Below are positions 17,934-26,919 of a stretch of DNA of 64,000 nucleotides, one piece after another. The stretch is taken from the NCBI GenBank assembly GCA_024636345.1, contig JAGXHG010000031.1, positions 120,806-184,805 of the forward strand, written 5' to 3'. A program made the translations under genes and the position numbers. The stretch's first letter is position 1; every line of letters starts with the position of its first letter. The notes beneath the pieces were generated by a model that saw only the letters and a list, made by a program, of their open reading frames with translations, did no database searches and had not been told where the DNA came from. This DNA comes from Desulfobulbaceae bacterium (GTDB lineage Bacteria; Desulfobacterota; Desulfobulbia; Desulfobulbales; Desulfocapsaceae).

Positions 17934-19498
17934 CAAGCCTTCCCCTTTTTCCCGCCATTTTCACTGACATGGTGGGCTCTCTGTGTATCATTATTTTTTC
18001 ATTTCTTTCTCTGCGCTATGCCTGGTTGCTGATCAAAAAACAGCCGGAGAATTTCCTCTGGGGCTTTCTCTTTTATTTTTGCCTGACCCTTGCCACCTTT
18101 GCTATCTCACGGGCCACGGGACATTTACTCAAACATATTCTCTTATTTTCGGGCAACCAAGAGGCATGGCGGATTGTCAACCCCATTTCCGGAGGTGCCA
18201 ACACCCTATTCATGATCTCTCTGGCGGCCGTCACCATTTATTACCATAAAGGGATTGAAGGCTACCAAGCCATTAATCGCAAGGCCAGAAGTCTGAAAGA
18301 GGCGTATGATCAACTGGAAATCGCAGCCGACCAGCTGCACAAGATGAACCTGCACCTGGAAGAAATGGTCGAGGAAAGAACCCTTGAGCTCTCGGCCTCG
18401 GAAAAGAAATTCCGTAATCTTTTCAACAACTCCAAAGACATGGTCTTTTTCAGCGATGCCACAAATCACCTTTTGACCATGAACAGTGCCGGTTTCGAGA
18501 TGCTCGGCTACCCCATCGAAGGCCCCCCCAACCTAAACCTCGTCGATATTTTCAAAAATGAGGATGAACTGGAAAGCTATCATAATGTTCTACGTTCTCA
18601 AGGATTTGTTGAAGATCTGGAGGTAGAGTTTGCCAAAGCGGACGGAACCGGCATTTCAGTTCTTTTATCGGCCACTGCTATTTACGATGAAAACAACAAA
18701 TTTAGCGGCTGTGATGCCATTGTCAAAGATCTCACCCGGATCAAGACCATGATGGAACAGCTGGCAGCCAGTGAAAAAATGGCCTCGGTGGGCCAGATGG
18801 CTGCAGGTGTGGCCCATGAGATCAACACTCCCTTGGGCGTTATCCTTGGCTACGCACAACTAATGATGGATGATTTTTCTGCTGAAAGTGAACCGGGACA
18901 GAATCTGGCTATTATTGAACGACAAACAAAGGCCTGCCGGAAAATTGTGGCCGATCTGCTCAAGTTTTCCCGTCAATCGGAAAGTGCCCGCGAAGATGTC
19001 TCCATCAATGAGATTCTGATGGATGTGATTGCCGTAACCCAGCACTCCCTGAACATGGATCACATCAATGTCCATCAGGATTTCACCCCGGATCTGCCGC
19101 TTATTGTCGGCGACACCGAACGATTACGTCAGGTCTTCGTCAATTTGGTCAACAATGCCCATCATGCCATGGAGCAGCAGGGGGTAGGCGATCTGACCAT
19201 GATTACTCACTATGATGCAACCACCCATGAAGTAGTGGCCACGGTTCAGGATACCGGACACGGCATCCCGGAAAAGATCCGGGCCAGAATCTTTGATCCA
19301 TTTTTTACCACCAAATCAGTGGGCAAGGGAACGGGTCTGGGCCTCTCGGTTTCCTACGGAATCATTCAGGACCATGGCGGACGAATAGAAGTGGAAAGTC
19401 CGGTAACCAACAAACAATCGGGCGAAAAGGTTCAGGGAACAGCCTTTCACATCAAACTTCCAGCAGTGCTGGTTGAGGCAGCTAGTGTACGCGAATAA
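17930..19498 (+). CDS. Membrane-bound PAS sensor histidine kinase
   Basis: Hybrid-free sensor kinase (522 aa). The N-terminal 110 residues contain three membrane helices, followed by a coiled linker ([20 protein letters not shown]) and a PAS domain (about 155-270). The HisKA domain has phosphoacceptor His in [11 protein letters not shown] (about residue 294). The HATPase domain has N, G1 and G2 boxes ([32 protein letters not shown]). The gene is translationally coupled to the upstream membrane protein. The sigma-54 regulator upstream and the receiver protein downstream are the likely phosphorylation partners. Confidence 0.92.
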   Translation: MTSLPLFPAIFTDMVGSLCIIIFSFLSLRYAWLLIKKQPENFLWGFLFYFCLTLATFAISRATGHLLKHILLFSGNQEAWRIVNPISGGANTLFMISLAAVTIYYHKGIEGYQAINRKARSLKEAYDQLEIAADQLHKMNLHLEEMVEERTLELSASEKKFRNLFNNSKDMVFFSDATNHLLTMNSAGFEMLGYPIEGPPNLNLVDIFKNEDELESYHNVLRSQGFVEDLEVEFAKADGTGISVLLSATAIYDENNKFSGCDAIVKDLTRIKTMMEQLAASEKMASVGQMAAGVAHEINTPLGVILGYAQLMMDDFSAESEPGQNLAIIERQTKACRKIVADLLKFSRQSESAREDVSINEILMDVIAVTQHSLNMDHINVHQDFTPDLPLIVGDTERLRQVFVNLVNNAHHAMEQQGVGDLTMITHYDATTHEVVATVQDTGHGIPEKIRARIFDPFFTTKSVGKGTGLGLSVSYGIIQDHGGRIEVESPVTNKQSGEKVQGTAFHIKLPAVLVEAASVRE

Positions 19499-19583
19499 TA
19501 TTTGTAAAAAACAAGAAGTTGATGAATCTGAATAAAGTCATCAAAGATATGGTCAAAAAAAAACAACCTATTGGAGGTAAATC

Positions 19584-19970
19584 ATGGCTGAGATATTAGC
19601 ATTGGACGATGTACAGGATGCAACCGTACTCATTGGAAAGATTTTGACCAAAAAAGGTCATAATGTGCATACCTTTACCGAAGAAGACGAGGCTATTGCC
19701 TACGCAAAGGCCAATAAAGTGGACCTGGCTATCCTTGATATCAAACTGAAAAAGATGAGCGGAATCGAGGTACTGGAACTGCTCAAGGCTTCAACCCCGG
19801 AGATGCGGGCCATCATGCTCACCGGCTATCCGACCGTAGAGACGGCCCGCGAAGCCATCAGCCTGGGGGCAGACGAATACTGTGTTAAACCCATTGACCG
19901 GGACGAGCTCGAAGAAAAAGTAGAAAAGGTTTTAAAAGGAAAAGACAAGAAAAGCAGTATCAATGTTTAG
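19584..19970 (+). CDS. Single-domain response regulator (CheY-like receiver)
   Basis: 128-aa receiver domain with no output domain: acidic pair in ALDDVQD, phosphoacceptor Asp in LAILDIKLKKMSG, conserved Thr in MLTGYP and Lys in CVKPID. GGAGG precedes the ATG. It probably relays phosphate from the adjacent kinase or works by protein contact. The stop codon TAG lies at the base of the hairpin at 19967-20026. Confidence 0.9.
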   Translation: MAEILALDDVQDATVLIGKILTKKGHNVHTFTEEDEAIAYAKANKVDLAILDIKLKKMSGIEVLELLKASTPEMRAIMLTGYPTVETAREAISLGADEYCVKPIDRDELEEKVEKVLKGKDKKSSINV

Positions 19971-20026
19971 GTGCCGTTGCCGAAAAAGCAAGGGCGTTTT
20001 CTTGCTTCTTTGGCTTACAGCACCTT
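19967..20026. repeat. Imperfect palindrome overlapping the receiver-gene stop codon
   Basis: Arms of about 26 bases beginning TTAGGTGCCGTTGCCG and ending GGCTTACAGCACCTTA pair with a few mismatches. The head matches the dispersed repeat family (TTAGG-N2-CCGTT). As RNA it would form a long hairpin directly at the end of the receiver gene and may limit read-through into the oxidoreductase gene. Confidence 0.55.
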
Positions 20027-20029
20027 ATG

Positions 20030-20074
20030 CCGCTTCAAAGAAACAGCACCTTTAGGGCTGTTTCTTTGAAGCGG
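20030..20074. repeat. Perfect 18-bp inverted repeat
   Basis: Positions 20030-20047 and 20057-20074 are exact reverse complements (CCGCTTCAAAGAAACAGC) around a 9-base loop. It stands right after another hairpin and about 110 bases before the TorD-oxidoreductase gene. There is no T-run, so it could act as an RNA stabiliser, attenuator or insertion remnant. Confidence 0.75.
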
Positions 20075-20183
20075 TCTGACAGGTAACGAACAAGACAATT
20101 TGGACAGTACAAATGGTGCATAAAATGCACTCTACCGACTCACTACTCACTACTTCCCCATCATAATTGGAGGATATTTTCCC

Positions 20184-23033
20184 ATGGATATTAAAGCAAT
20201 AAACCTGGCGCGGGCCAAGATGTATCACTTTCTCTCAGCCATGTATCGAGATGAGATCCCCCTCCATCTGATAGAACAGATGAAGAACCGTGATTTTTCA
20301 GATCGAATCGATGCACTGCAAAAGGTTTGCACAATTCAAGACTTCTGTTCCGGCCTGACCAAGATGACCTCAGGTCTCCAGTCAGGAACACCGCAAGAGG
20401 TCTTCAGTGAACTGCGCTACGAATATGCCGACCTTTTCTTGAACGCCGGTAACAATCCGGCCTTTCCATATGAATCCTGCTATGCTACCCGGGAACCGCT
20501 GGTCATGCAGGAACCGGTTGTCGCCATACGCGCCGCCTTGAATGCAGCCGGAGTCCATAAGAATCCCGATTATTTTGATCTCGATGACCATATCGCCGTC
20601 GAGCTCGAATTCATGCGCTATCTGGCAGAGCGCGCGGCCTATAACAACGAGGATCAGGCAGGACAGTTCACCTTCCTGCGCAACCACCTCATGGGCTGGA
20701 CCGTGGAATTCTGTGCGGTGCTGGCTTCCGCCGCCAAGAGTGACTTCTATCGCGGTCTCTCCGAACTGACCATGAGCTATCTCTTCAACGAACGGATGTT
20801 CTCTTTCTCCATGCTCGCGGACCAGGCCACCAGCCAGGCCTATATCACTATCCTCGAACAGATGGCGGCAGCAGTCGGCACTCTCAATCTGGGAGAGGAG
20901 TACACCACCATTGCCGAAGGGGCCGAGACACCTGAGAAGATGCGCAGCGTCAACACACATTGCTACATCTGCCTTGGTCTCTGCGGCCAGGAGGTCAAAG
21001 TCAAGGACAATATCATCACCGGCTGCAAGGGTCTGGCCGGCGATCCCAAAGGTGGCGGCCGGCTCTGTATCAAAGGGGCGAACGCCCACAACAATACCTA
21101 CAGCGCCTATCGCCTGAAGACTCCGCTGATCAAGGAAAACGGGCGGTTCCGCAAGGCAAGCTGGGATGAGGCCATGGAGCGCACGATTGAAAACCTGAAA
21201 AGAATCGATCCTGTTCAGGTCGGATTTCATCAGGGCAATGATTTTAATATGTGGTGCTATGACGCGGTGATGGCAGCCTACGGCACCCCTAATAAAACAA
21301 CCCATCGCCAGATGTGCGACAATCCAGCGCGCATGGCCAACGAGAAAAACTACAGCGAGAAGCGACCCTGGATTGACTATACCAACTCCAAATTCATCCT
21401 CCTCTTTGGCATCAACGAACTGGCCACTTCAGCCGGACAACGCAAGGTCACTCTGCTCAAACAGGCGGTCAAAAACGGGGCCAAGCTGGTGGTGGTTGAC
21501 CCCCGCCGCTGCGAGACAGCAACCATTGCCACCGAGTGGATCGCCATCAAACCGGGTACGGACGGGGCCATGGCTATGGGCATGTGTCATGTCATTGTTA
21601 AAGAGGGGCTGTATGATAAGGAGTTTGTCGAAAAGTGGACCTATGGCTTTGACGCTTTTCAGAAACGACTTCTGGGCGAAGAGGATGGCATAGAGCGCAC
21701 TCCCGAATGGGCGGCGGAGATCTGCGGGGTCTCAGCCGAGACCATCCGGCGGTTGGCCCATGAGTTTGCCGCCGCTGCTCCGGCTGCTGGCGCCAACTCC
21801 TGGACCGGGGTTGCTCAGGGCGCTAACACCCTGCACGCCGTCCAGGCCCTGATTGCCCTCAATGGACTCATGGGTTGCTTTGATGCCCCTGGCGGCCCGG
21901 CACTGATCAGCAAGTTCAAACTGGCCTCTCCCTGGGGCACCGACCAACCCAAACCCCCAAACAATACGGCCAAGGTCAAACTCGACAAAGGCCATATCTG
22001 GAGCGGCTGGATCCCAGGCTACTTTGAAAAGGATGTGGACGCGGGCAAACTCAAGGCCATGCTCTGCTATTTTGGCAATCCGGTCATGTCCAGCGGCAAT
22101 GAGCCCTCCATCAAACGGGCCATTGAAAAGCTGGAATTCTCCTGTTCCATTGACTGCTTCATGTCCAACACCACCGAACTCTGTGATGTGGTGCTGCCGG
22201 ACTGCACCTATCTGGAACAGAGCCGGGTGGTAACCGACTGGATGTATGAGGCCTTCATCTCTCTGGGGCAAAAGGCCATCAATCCCATGTACCAGTCCCG
22301 CTCCATCGTCTCCATCTTTTCGGAACTGGCAAGACGCCTTGGGTTTGGTGAATACTTCCCCTGGAAGAGTGACGAAGAGTACATGGAAAACCAGATGCGC
22401 AATCAGGAGATAACCCTCGATGACCTGCGCAAGGTTGGCTATCACGTCACCCATCAACAAGAGTTTTACAAGTACAAGGACTGGGGATCCATGAATCCAC
22501 CAGCCGGATATGGCTCTTCCGGCAGCACCAAAACAGGCAAATACAATTTCATGAATCCTCTGGCCGAGGAAAACGGGGTGGACGGCCTACCAGACTACAA
22601 AGACCCCTGGGCCGATTGGCCGGAACTCCAGCCCGATGTAGAGTTTCCCATGATCACCGGCTATTTCCGGGTGTTGGAACATGAGCATACCAGCACCTTC
22701 TGGAATGTAGCCCTGATGAAACAGTGCGGCACCAACCCGGTCTGGATCAATTTTGTCGATGCCAAAAACCTAGGGATCGTAAACGGTGACGAAGTAGTGA
22801 TTGCCTCCCCCTGGGGTGAAACCAAAGCCAGGGCATTTGTCACCTGGGATATCCGCCAGGGAGTTTTGGGTGCCGCTGGTGGCTTTGGCCATAAATATGG
22901 ATTGGAGGGCGACCCTAAATACCCGCAGTTCAAGGGATTCAACACCAATGTCCTGATGCCGCCCAACGTGGCCTGCAAATGGACGGGAACACCGCCGTTG
23001 AAGTACATCAAAACAAATATCAGGAAGGCCTGA
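20184..23033 (+). CDS. TorD-like chaperone domain fused to a DMSO reductase-family molybdopterin oxidoreductase
   Basis: The 949-aa protein joins a helical TorD/DmsD-type maturation chaperone (residues about 1-235) to a full molybdo- or tungstopterin oxidoreductase. The catalytic part begins with a [4Fe-4S] motif Cys260, Cys263, Cys267 and Cys295 (C-x2-C-x3-C-x27-C), followed by the Mo/W bis-PGD domains. Cys378 in HRQMCDN is the probable metal ligand, as in thiosulfate/polysulfide reductase-type enzymes. The C-terminal cofactor-binding domain starts near residue 815 (MITGYFRVLEHE). There is no Tat signal, so it acts in the cytoplasm. No Fe-S or membrane subunit gene is adjacent. GGAGG lies 10 bases before the ATG. 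The substrate is not identifiable. Confidence 0.88.
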   Translation: MDIKAINLARAKMYHFLSAMYRDEIPLHLIEQMKNRDFSDRIDALQKVCTIQDFCSGLTKMTSGLQSGTPQEVFSELRYEYADLFLNAGNNPAFPYESCYATREPLVMQEPVVAIRAALNAAGVHKNPDYFDLDDHIAVELEFMRYLAERAAYNNEDQAGQFTFLRNHLMGWTVEFCAVLASAAKSDFYRGLSELTMSYLFNERMFSFSMLADQATSQAYITILEQMAAAVGTLNLGEEYTTIAEGAETPEKMRSVNTHCYICLGLCGQEVKVKDNIITGCKGLAGDPKGGGRLCIKGANAHNNTYSAYRLKTPLIKENGRFRKASWDEAMERTIENLKRIDPVQVGFHQGNDFNMWCYDAVMAAYGTPNKTTHRQMCDNPARMANEKNYSEKRPWIDYTNSKFILLFGINELATSAGQRKVTLLKQAVKNGAKLVVVDPRRCETATIATEWIAIKPGTDGAMAMGMCHVIVKEGLYDKEFVEKWTYGFDAFQKRLLGEEDGIERTPEWAAEICGVSAETIRRLAHEFAAAAPAAGANSWTGVAQGANTLHAVQALIALNGLMGCFDAPGGPALISKFKLASPWGTDQPKPPNNTAKVKLDKGHIWSGWIPGYFEKDVDAGKLKAMLCYFGNPVMSSGNEPSIKRAIEKLEFSCSIDCFMSNTTELCDVVLPDCTYLEQSRVVTDWMYEAFISLGQKAINPMYQSRSIVSIFSELARRLGFGEYFPWKSDEEYMENQMRNQEITLDDLRKVGYHVTHQQEFYKYKDWGSMNPPAGYGSSGSTKTGKYNFMNPLAEENGVDGLPDYKDPWADWPELQPDVEFPMITGYFRVLEHEHTSTFWNVALMKQCGTNPVWINFVDAKNLGIVNGDEVVIASPWGETKARAFVTWDIRQGVLGAAGGFGHKYGLEGDPKYPQFKGFNTNVLMPPNVACKWTGTPPLKYIKTNIRKA

Positions 23034-23101
23034 TAAAATGAAGGCGGGAGGAAAAAAGACTTTCCTTCCGCCTTCCACCTTCAGCATTATACGCCTGTGA
23101 T

Positions 23102-24760
23102 ATGGAACAGATCAACGAACTAAAATTTCTCAAGGTCTTTCAGAAGGTGACCAAACTGATCAGCATGGTGCTTGATCACCAGCAGGTGATGGATACCATT
23201 GTCAGAGAGTTACCTGGCCTCCTCGATATTGACGCGGCCACCATCCGCCTGCTTGACCCCTCGACCAACACCTTTGTCATGGGCGCTGCCCACGGACTGT
23301 CCATGGAATATCTCTCCCGCACCAATATTGATACCGAAGAGACCATGGCGATGATCAATTCGGGATGTCCAGTTGCCAAAACCAATGTGGACCAAAACAC
23401 CGATTTCAGTGATCAGGACTTGGTCAGCCAGGAGGGCATCAAGAGTGTGCTCACCCTTCCCATCCTCTTTCAGGATTCGGTCATCGGTATCCTGCGTCTG
23501 CTGACCCGTCGCAACCGAACATTTACCTCGGAGGAGATCTCTTTTGCCATGGCCCTGGCCGAGCAGGTGGGTATCGCCATCTCCAATAGCCGCATGTTCA
23601 CTGAAATGGAAAATCAGATTGATTTCATGAAAGAGGTGCAGGAAGTCTCGGCCCTGGTCAACTCAACCTTGGATCTTGATTCGGTCTTGAATACCATTGT
23701 TGAACGACTTCCCCGCAGTATGGGCTGCAAGGCGTGCACCATCCGCCTGTTACGAACACAAACCAATCAACTGGAGTTGGTGGCCTCCCATGGAATTTCG
23801 GAGGAATATCTGCAACGGGGAGAGGTAGAAGGAGAAAGAAATATCACCCTTGCCCTCAGCGGCGAACCTGTCTCCATTTATGATGTGAGCCGCGACGAAC
23901 GGGTACGTTACAAGGACAATATGAAAAAGGAGGGGATTAAATCTCTACTGGCAGTTCCTCTCAAGGTCAAAGGGGAGGTTATCGGCATCATGCGTATCCT
24001 CACGGCCAGCCACCATTGTTTTACCAGCAGTGAGATCAATTTTGCCGTCACCGTCGCCGAAATAGGCGGGACCGCCATCCAGAATGCCCGGACCTATCAA
24101 AAGATAACCCTGCTCTTTAATCAGGTGGAAGAAAGCGAACGTTTTGTCGCCAATATCCTCAACTGCATCCGCCCGCAACTGCTGGTGGTGGACAGGAATC
24201 TCCATCTGGTACTGGCCAACAGGGTCTTTCTGGCAAACATGGGCAAGGAAGAAAAGGAACTTCTGGGAGTTGACTATCGCAGCCTGTGGCAGGACCAGGA
24301 TTGTCCTGCTGAAAAGTGTCCCGTGGAACTGGTACTGGCAACGGGTCAAACCGCAAGTTACGAGCATCAACTGGTCAAAGATGATGGCACACACTGGGTT
24401 GAACGAACGGCCTCACCCATGCTTGACGATGCGGGGCAGGTTGAGTATGTGATCGAGGTTATCCGTGATATCACCGCCAAACGGCAATTGGAACAGGAAC
24501 ATCTGGAGCGGGTCAAGCTGCAGGGGGTTGTAGAACTGGCCGGGACAGTCGCGCATGAGATCAACTCACCTCTCTTCGCAGCTCTCGGAACAGCACAACT
24601 CCTAGAAGAGGAACTGGAATCGAAAGAGTTGGCCGATGACGTTCAAACCATCATCAGAAATCTTAAAAAAATCGGTGAATTAACCAAGAAGATGACGACC
24701 ATGACCGGTTTTGAAAGCCGTGACTACGTTGGTGAAACTAAAATCGTTATCTTACGATAA
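23102..24760 (+). CDS. GAF-GAF-PAS signalling protein with HisKA-like domain but no ATPase domain
   Basis: The protein (552 aa) has two GAF domains (about 15-165 and 185-335), a PAS domain (about 345-465) and a dimerisation domain with the phosphoacceptor-like His in GTVAHEINSPLFAALG (about residue 484). It stops at YVGETKIVILR with no HATPase domain. This ending resembles other short deltaproteobacterial sensor proteins that I recall, so it may be natural rather than a truncation. It could be phosphorylated by another kinase or act as a ligand sensor. It follows the TorD-oxidoreductase gene by 68 bases and may share its transcript. Confidence 0.82.
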   Translation: MEQINELKFLKVFQKVTKLISMVLDHQQVMDTIVRELPGLLDIDAATIRLLDPSTNTFVMGAAHGLSMEYLSRTNIDTEETMAMINSGCPVAKTNVDQNTDFSDQDLVSQEGIKSVLTLPILFQDSVIGILRLLTRRNRTFTSEEISFAMALAEQVGIAISNSRMFTEMENQIDFMKEVQEVSALVNSTLDLDSVLNTIVERLPRSMGCKACTIRLLRTQTNQLELVASHGISEEYLQRGEVEGERNITLALSGEPVSIYDVSRDERVRYKDNMKKEGIKSLLAVPLKVKGEVIGIMRILTASHHCFTSSEINFAVTVAEIGGTAIQNARTYQKITLLFNQVEESERFVANILNCIRPQLLVVDRNLHLVLANRVFLANMGKEEKELLGVDYRSLWQDQDCPAEKCPVELVLATGQTASYEHQLVKDDGTHWVERTASPMLDDAGQVEYVIEVIRDITAKRQLEQEHLERVKLQGVVELAGTVAHEINSPLFAALGTAQLLEEELESKELADDVQTIIRNLKKIGELTKKMTTMTGFESRDYVGETKIVILR

Positions 24761-25032
24761 GTTGTGGAACGTTGGACATGCCGAATTATTTTATTCCCCA
24801 AAAATAATCTCAAAAACTCAATCCACCAAGAAAATAATGACTTGCTTTCTCCCCTCTCGGTTCCAAGTTCAACTTGTCACCAAATCCATTTTTAAACCAT
24901 ATAGACCATACCTTTTCTTCTTACCACCCTGCAGCTTTTTTTTATCAAGTACTTGATTAGCAGGATAACTACTTGATGATATATCAAAATTATTTTTGCT
25001 ATATATCAAAAATAATTTGATTATATTACTGA

Positions 25033-25051
25033 TTTTCCTAGAGTAGGAAAA
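25033..25051. repeat. Short perfect hairpin TTTTCCTA-GAG-TAGGAAAA
   Basis: Eight-base arms with a three-base loop in the AT-rich spacer. It could be a weak terminator for the upstream gene or an operator. Confidence 0.4.
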
Positions 25052-25187
25052 CACAGACAAACAGCTTTCAAATAACACTAATCACTGCCATACCAGCAAC
25101 TTACCACCAAAACAGATAACACACCTACCGCTCATTTCACCTGCTTCTTGATTTGACATTGGGGAACAAAAAATATCATTTTTCCCC

Positions 25188-25222
25188 TTGACTTTCTCTG
25201 AAAGAGCGCTAAGACTAGCGAA
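25188..25222 (+). promoter_or_regulatory. Promoter-like element with internal inverted repeat, copy 1
   Basis: TTGACT (25188-25193), 16 bases, then TAAGAC (25210-25215) resembles a sigma-70 promoter. Overlapping the -10 region is the inverted repeat CGCTA-AGAC-TAGCG (25207-25220). Nearly the same 33-base sequence recurs at 34555 ahead of sulP, with 28 of 33 positions the same by eye. The start of the carbonic anhydrase-like gene is about 245 bases downstream. Confidence 0.6.
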
Positions 25223-25467
25223 CAAAATTTGAGGCAATAAATAAAAAAAAACAACTCTAACCATCTTGATGGTCATCCTTAAAACTTTTAATGTAATCCT
25301 CTGCCGTCGCCCCAGTTTAACTGGAGAGGAAAGATGCAACAGACTGAAATATAAAGACAATACCATGAACTGAATCACAACATGGCCAAAACGACCATGG
25401 ATGGAATTTCAAAATAATTTTTTGTGGCAATTGGTTCTCATTAATAAAAAATGCCAAGGATAAAAAA

Positions 25468-26649
25468 ATGCCAAACAGATATCAAAAAACAAGTATTATT
25501 CGCAAATTAGCCCCATTCAAAATTGATGGCCACGCCATTTCCTATGCAGAGTTTGCCCCCAAACTTTATAATCTCTGCATGACGCTCGGTTTTCGCAAAG
25601 GTCTGATTATGCCGTCCCGAGCCTTCTGCTCCGACGAGAATCAGGGCTGGCCCATTATCTTACTGACCAAACATTTCGGAACCTTTCCCTTTAATCATGG
25701 CAGGGTTGGCGGCATTGTCGCCATTGATCGCCATGGGCCCCATGCCCATCATGGTGAAGATTCGGTGCTTGTTCAGGCCAGTCACGTTGGCTACGACCCC
25801 CACACCGGAGCCTATGGCAAATGTACCCGCCCCAAAATGGCGGGTACTTGCATCTCTGATTCCTGCGGGAAAATAACCCATGTTATTACTCCCTATCTTG
25901 AGCAATACCAATTTGCCAAAGAGAGGATCTTTCTTCACCTGGACGATAAGGGCACTCATTTCATTACCGTGAAGAACTCCTTTATTGACTTTGATTCACA
26001 CCCTGTCAAAAATGGCCTGGTACTTCACTTGGAAAGTATTGTCAAAACCAATGAAAACGGCAAGATCCTGCCCGTCACTGCTATCAGCACCAGCCAGACC
26101 TATAAGGTTTCTGAAGAATTCCGCAAGCGTATTGATGCTACTGGCTATGTCTGGAAAACCGGAGAAGGCGAGAGCATCGGTAAGTACCTGTTCGAAGACC
26201 TTTTTTATTTCCGGGAAGATCTTCACGAGACAGACGAATCGATCCTCCTGGAACGGAACCTCATTGAATTCATGCCGCTTATTGTCACCTCGCGCAATCC
26301 TCCGTTGCGGGCAGCCAAGATCAATATTCAGCTGGAATTTGCCCGCACCGTGGAATCCATCCGGCGTGGTTCGGAATATGACGGCAAGAATCTCCTCTAT
26401 GTTGCCGGCTTGAATATTGATATTTCCGAATATGAGGGCTATCCGGCCACCACCTATTTTGTGCCCTGGGCCGCCCATATCCAGCTCAAGGACGGAACAC
26501 CTGAAGAATACAGCAAGCCCCTGGAGCAAGATGCGATCTACACATTTTTGATGGAACAGGACAGCATCAACTCGGAACAGGCGGACTTGAAAGAGGAAAT
26601 CGGCAGAATGCTGGCGGCACCCCGGTTTGATATCACCTCTCCTCAATAA
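25468..26649 (+). CDS. LCIB-type (beta-like) carbonic anhydrase-like protein
   Basis: The protein has 393 aa with no signal peptide. Residues about 40-145 have the layout of the LCIB/theta carbonic anhydrase family: Cys54 in FCSDE with Asp56 two residues on, GRVGGIVAID, a His-rich HAHHGED loop, His106 in ASHVGYD, YGK, and Cys133 in DSCGK. Cys-His-Cys plus an Asp close to the first Cys is the zinc site known in LCIB proteins. The remaining 250 residues are not recognised. If the call is right it would interconvert CO2 and bicarbonate. AAGGA lies seven bases before the ATG. It stands at the head of the Ehr-SulP-Ehr locus and shares a promoter-like element with sulP. The family assignment is from memory of motifs and is moderately sure. 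Confidence 0.55.
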   Translation: MPNRYQKTSIIRKLAPFKIDGHAISYAEFAPKLYNLCMTLGFRKGLIMPSRAFCSDENQGWPIILLTKHFGTFPFNHGRVGGIVAIDRHGPHAHHGEDSVLVQASHVGYDPHTGAYGKCTRPKMAGTCISDSCGKITHVITPYLEQYQFAKERIFLHLDDKGTHFITVKNSFIDFDSHPVKNGLVLHLESIVKTNENGKILPVTAISTSQTYKVSEEFRKRIDATGYVWKTGEGESIGKYLFEDLFYFREDLHETDESILLERNLIEFMPLIVTSRNPPLRAAKINIQLEFARTVESIRRGSEYDGKNLLYVAGLNIDISEYEGYPATTYFVPWAAHIQLKDGTPEEYSKPLEQDAIYTFLMEQDSINSEQADLKEEIGRMLAAPRFDITSPQ

Positions 26650-26668
26650 CTTCCCTCAAAGAGGGAAG
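26650..26668 (+). terminator. Short hairpin after the carbonic anhydrase-like gene
   Basis: CTTCCCTC-AAA-GAGGGAAG is a perfect 8-bp stem with a short T-stretch (AGTTTA) beyond it. It starts one base after the stop codon and is probably a weak terminator or attenuator before the membrane-complex genes. The rest of the gap to 26920 shows no clear gene. Confidence 0.5.
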
Positions 26669-26919
26669 AGTTTAATGGCCGCTGCTTGGCCCAGAAAATA
26701 TTTTCACGCCCTGCCCCATTTTCGCGCAAACTGTGCCCTCATTGTGACACCTGTTTAAAATACCGAAAAGAAGAGCATTCATACGGGACGAGAAGGCCTG
26801 CCCCAAAGGGACATGGCCAAGGCAATCTACTGCGCGTTGCCACCATGACAGATAAAAAAAGACATTACATACGATCGTTGCGTGTAATGACAGCGTATAA
26901 AAAATTTGGAGGGAAATAA

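Larger units (their letters stand above)
24761..25467. other. AT-rich intergenic region with hairpins and a conserved promoter-like element
   Basis: A 707-base stretch without a believable gene, clearly richer in A+T than its flanks. It holds an AT-rich imperfect inverted repeat (24983-24998 with 25007-25021), a short perfect hairpin (25033-25051, TTTTCCTA/TAGGAAAA) and the promoter-like element at 25188-25222 that is repeated upstream of sulP. The ribosome-binding site AAGGA for the next gene is at 25456-25460. Confidence 0.6.

Noticed and set aside
25082..25378. 98-codon minus-strand frame in the AT-rich spacer
   Set aside because: It crosses the conserved promoter-like element, has a very hydrophobic low-complexity translation and has no ribosome site.
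25468..26649. DabA (DUF2309) type carbonic anhydrase
   Set aside because: DabA is about 800-1000 aa with a different motif order. The 393-aa size and the C-x-D, HVGYD and SCGK motifs fit LCIB better.
26686..26919. 77-codon frame just before the module A hyfB-like gene
   Set aside because: It has no ribosome site at its start, a basic and repetitive composition, and no recognisable similarity. Its end contains the hyfB ribosome site, so the frame is probably chance.
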